Part shown: piece after piece, positions 62,030 through 64,000 of the stretch
Layout: each line of letters starts with the position of its first letter
How positions within the stretch are numbered: position 1 is the stretch's first letter
Origin: Pyrinomonadaceae bacterium
GTDB lineage: Bacteria > Acidobacteriota > Blastocatellia > Pyrinomonadales > Pyrinomonadaceae
DNA length: 64,000 nt
Assembly (NCBI GenBank): GCA_026129865.1
Contig: JAHCHG010000003.1
Coordinates: 1 to 64,000, forward strand
Direction: 5' to 3'
The notes under the pieces: model-generated
Told to the model about the DNA's origin: nothing
Database searches by the model: none
The model's input: only the letters and a program-made list of their open reading frames with translations
Made by a program: the position numbers and the translations under genes

Positions 62030-63562
62030 CTAACGTACCGAGTTCGGGTTTAGTTTCTGCCACTCCGCCCGCAGGAGAAAGCTTCCGTCCGTCACAATTT
62101 TATCGCCGACGAACAAACCTTCGAGGACAGGAAGCATTCCGTCCGATTCGATTCCTAAACGAACCGGTTTTAATAAAAACACATTCGGATCTTCCGTTGC
62201 GGCGAAGACGATTTGTTGTCCGTTTATGTTCTGCACCGCTTCCTTTGGGATCATCGGAACCGTGTTTTCAGAACCGCCGAGCGTCGCAAACGCTATGTTG
62301 ACATACATTCCGATCTTTAATTTTTCGCCCGCGTTCGGCAATTCTATCCTGACCTGAGCGGTGCGCGTATTTTGGTCGAGATTCGGGTCAATATACGAAA
62401 CATTTCCACGAAAGATCTCGCCCGGAAATGCGTCGCTTGTAATACTTGCGCCGCTTCCGATTCTCAAATTCGCCAAATCTTTTTCATAAACCTGTCCGAT
62501 CACCCAAACGGTTGAAAGATTTGTTACCTTTAATAATTCCGTGTTCGCCATGATCGTTTCCCCGGCGTTGATCTGACGCATGGTAACAGTGCCGGAAACA
62601 GGCGAAACAAGCGGTAATTCCGCACTTATCTGACTTGATGAGGTTAAGGAATTCACTCTTTGAAGCGGCAATCCTAAGACCAGCAATCTTTGTTTCATCG
62701 AAGCGAGTTCGGCTCGCGCAGATTGAAGTTGTCGAAGCGCTGCATCTTGTTCGGCGCGCCGTGCGGGATTGATGTCGAGGAGTTTCTTAGCGCGTTCCAG
62801 GCGATTTTTTGCCTCGATAACCTTCGCTTCGGCGGTTCTGAGATCGGTCGTCGCAATTTCAAACGCTTCACGGCTGACAGCTCCGATTCCGACAAGTTTT
62901 TTCATTCGGTCAAATTCGCTTTTATCTTCTGCAAGCTTGGCTTCGGCGATCTTTAATTCCGCCGCAGCATTATCGTTCTCGTTTCGGCTTTCCGAAGCAA
63001 TACCGGTCAATTTCAAGGCGCGATCGTAAGCCTTTTCGGCTTCACTTACCGCAGCGCGTTTTGCCAGATAATCCGATTCCGCGCTCGCCAGTTCGTTGCT
63101 TCTCACGACGGCAATCGTCTGACCGGCGCGGACAAATTGACCGAGCTCGGCATTGACGCGCTGAACAACGCCGCCGACTTGCGAAATGACAGGCGTTTCC
63201 CTGTAATCGTTCGGCTGAACTACGCCGGTCGCACTTGTTTCCTTTGAAACTTTACTCAAACCTTCGCCGACGGTTACGATCTTCAAATTCGCGGCTTCAA
63301 GCTGCGCGTCGGTCAGTTCGATCTTTTGCTCGCCGGAACTAAAAGCATTGCTGGCATCGGTCGGTTCATTAAAAGAAACATCGCGCGGTGCGGGAACAGG
63401 TTTGCCGCCTGAACCTTTGCTGACGTAAAGCCAGATCAATAGACCGGCGATCATTACCAAGATCAAACCGCCGATGATATACGGCAATTTCGTTTTTGCG
63501 GGCGGACGAATCTTTTCGGATTCATCGACTATTTCAGGATTTTCGTAATTTTCTTCGTTCAT
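62030..63562 (-). CDS. RND efflux periplasmic adaptor (HlyD/CusB type)
   Basis: 510 aa. A 26-residue cytoplasmic N-terminus rich in Glu, one membrane segment (about 27-47), then the adaptor: lipoyl part GGVVQRVNAELGQFVRAGQTI, a long helical hairpin (about 165-300) and ELPLVSPVSGTVTMRQINAGET with the beta-barrel. It bridges an inner-membrane RND pump and an outer-membrane channel in tripartite efflux. No Met-rich copper site is evident, so the substrate could be metal or drug. The pump gene should lie further right (minus-strand operon partner not in the window). Confidence 0.92.
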   Translation of the reverse strand: MNEENYENPEIVDESEKIRPPAKTKLPYIIGGLILVMIAGLLIWLYVSKGSGGKPVPAPRDVSFNEPTDASNAFSSGEQKIELTDAQLEAANLKIVTVGEGLSKVSKETSATGVVQPNDYRETPVISQVGGVVQRVNAELGQFVRAGQTIAVVRSNELASAESDYLAKRAAVSEAEKAYDRALKLTGIASESRNENDNAAAELKIAEAKLAEDKSEFDRMKKLVGIGAVSREAFEIATTDLRTAEAKVIEAKNRLERAKKLLDINPARRAEQDAALRQLQSARAELASMKQRLLVLGLPLQRVNSLTSSSQISAELPLVSPVSGTVTMRQINAGETIMANTELLKVTNLSTVWVIGQVYEKDLANLRIGSGASITSDAFPGEIFRGNVSYIDPNLDQNTRTAQVRIELPNAGEKLKIGMYVNIAFATLGGSENTVPMIPKEAVQNINGQQIVFAATEDPNVFLLKPVRLGIESDGMLPVLEGLFVGDKIVTDGSFLLRAEWQKLNPNSVR

Positions 63563-63648
63563 TTTGTTATTTTTCGTTCGGGAAAATCAACCGGCTGCTA
63601 ATTCAAAATAATTATTAATTGATAATTGATAATTAACGAGAGTTCGAG

Positions 63649-63828
63649 TAAAGCCGTCGAAGACGGCATCATATTTATAGCCCATAACGCAGTTATGGGA
63701 ACAGTTTAGATAATTATTTCAAGCGGTTGAACAACCGCGACATACAATTTATGTTATGTCGCCATTTTCAATGGCTTTATCAAATCTTTTCTTTTATTCC
63801 CACAGTTTGCACTGTGGACTATAAATAT
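63649..63828. repeat. cluster of five short palindromes with matching ends (R4)
   Basis: ATATTTATAG (63671-63680) and CTATAAATAT (63819-63828) are perfect 10-bp inverted repeats closing a region that contains CCCATAAC/GTTATGGG (63681-63699), GCGGTTG/CAACCGC (63723-63738), CGACATA/TATGTCG (63738-63761) and CCACAGT/ACTGTGG (63800-63817). GCCGTC/GACGGC lies just outside on the left (63652-63667). Non-coding and of unknown function. Bases 63829-64000 show nothing more. Confidence 0.75.
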
Positions 63829-64000
63829 ATCGCCGATTTCATCCGCTAAGTTCTGATTTTTCAACTCAAACAGACTCGTTCTTATCTCGAACTTTATTTA
63901 TCAATATTTAAAAATCTTTTCTGTTAAGAATCACTTTCCCACCTTCAGTTCCGGCGCGGAAATCGCGCTTAAAATCGCTACCCGCGCCAGATACGTTTCA

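Overview
The window looks like chromosomal DNA of a Gram-negative, moderate-GC bacterium. My best guess is an Acidobacteriota lineage near Blastocatellia/Pyrinomonadales. The guess rests on gene content (S46 dipeptidyl peptidase, a Ca-binding domain of the DINGDG / [11 protein letters not shown] type, YpfJ-like metallopeptidase, RND adaptor, O-antigen genes, ECF sigma with a zf-HC2 anti-sigma) and on very abundant dispersed palindromic repeats. No 16S or other phylogenetic marker is present, so this is inference.

Layout. 0-4.1 kb: an ArsR/SRPBCC/membrane-protein operon with a perfect 14-bp operator-like palindrome, two secreted hypothetical proteins (one with DUF1036-like repeats) and a DUF2200 protein. 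4.5-5.6 kb: a WbpE-type sugar aminotransferase. 5.9-9.7 kb: two paralogous helical proteins bracketing about 2.5 kb of repeat DNA that contains a RAYT (REP-associated tyrosine transposase). 9.9-24.7 kb: an AT-rich surface-polysaccharide cassette (Wzx flippase, eight glycosyltransferases or GT-like proteins counting a polytopic GT-C/Wzy-like protein, three methyltransferases), interrupted by an IS3-family element. Its left edge is a truncated ABC-2 polysaccharide-export permease and its right edge is a GC-richer asnB gene. 27.2-30.6 kb: sugar nucleotidyltransferase, four-helix-bundle protein, RmlC-like epimerase and a GT4, punctuated by 9-bp repeat arrays. 31.5-45.7 kb: housekeeping genes (S2P protease, HU, YpfJ-like peptidase, DUF559 nuclease, asparaginase II, RecN, M14 peptidase, Yip1/TPR protein, FumC, tRNA-Pro, MtgA) separated by repeat clusters. 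46-64 kb: two exported proteins, S46 and M23 peptidases, an ECF sigma/anti-sigma operon, a flippase-like LPG_synthase_TM protein, nrdR-hsp20, lon, an MltD-like transglycosylase and an RND adaptor.

How the genes fit together. The 4.5-30.6 kb part is best read as an O-antigen/exopolysaccharide locus: sugar-nucleotide supply (aminotransferase, nucleotidyltransferase, epimerase), assembly (GTs), decoration (FkbM and class I methyltransferases, AsnB-type amidation), Wzx export and perhaps polymerisation by the GT-C-like protein. The old locus seems to have been ABC-transporter dependent and was overwritten by an imported Wzx-type cassette. Outside it lie cell-wall enzymes (MtgA, MltD-like, M23), proteolysis (Lon, S2P, S46, M14) and stress regulation.

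Most unusual content. (i) R1, a composite palindromic repeat of about 100 bp, occurs in seven intergenic clusters, two of which flank the RAYT; R1 is absent from the imported cassette. (ii) R2, a multi-hairpin repeat of about 122 bp, surrounds a DUF559 nuclease gene and forms a 151-bp tandem array beside it. (iii) Arrays of a 9-bp unit supply the stop codons of two genes and extend the N-terminus of one. (iv) An in-frame TGA sits where the YpfJ family has a conserved Trp. All statements come from reading the sequence; no database search or folding program was run.
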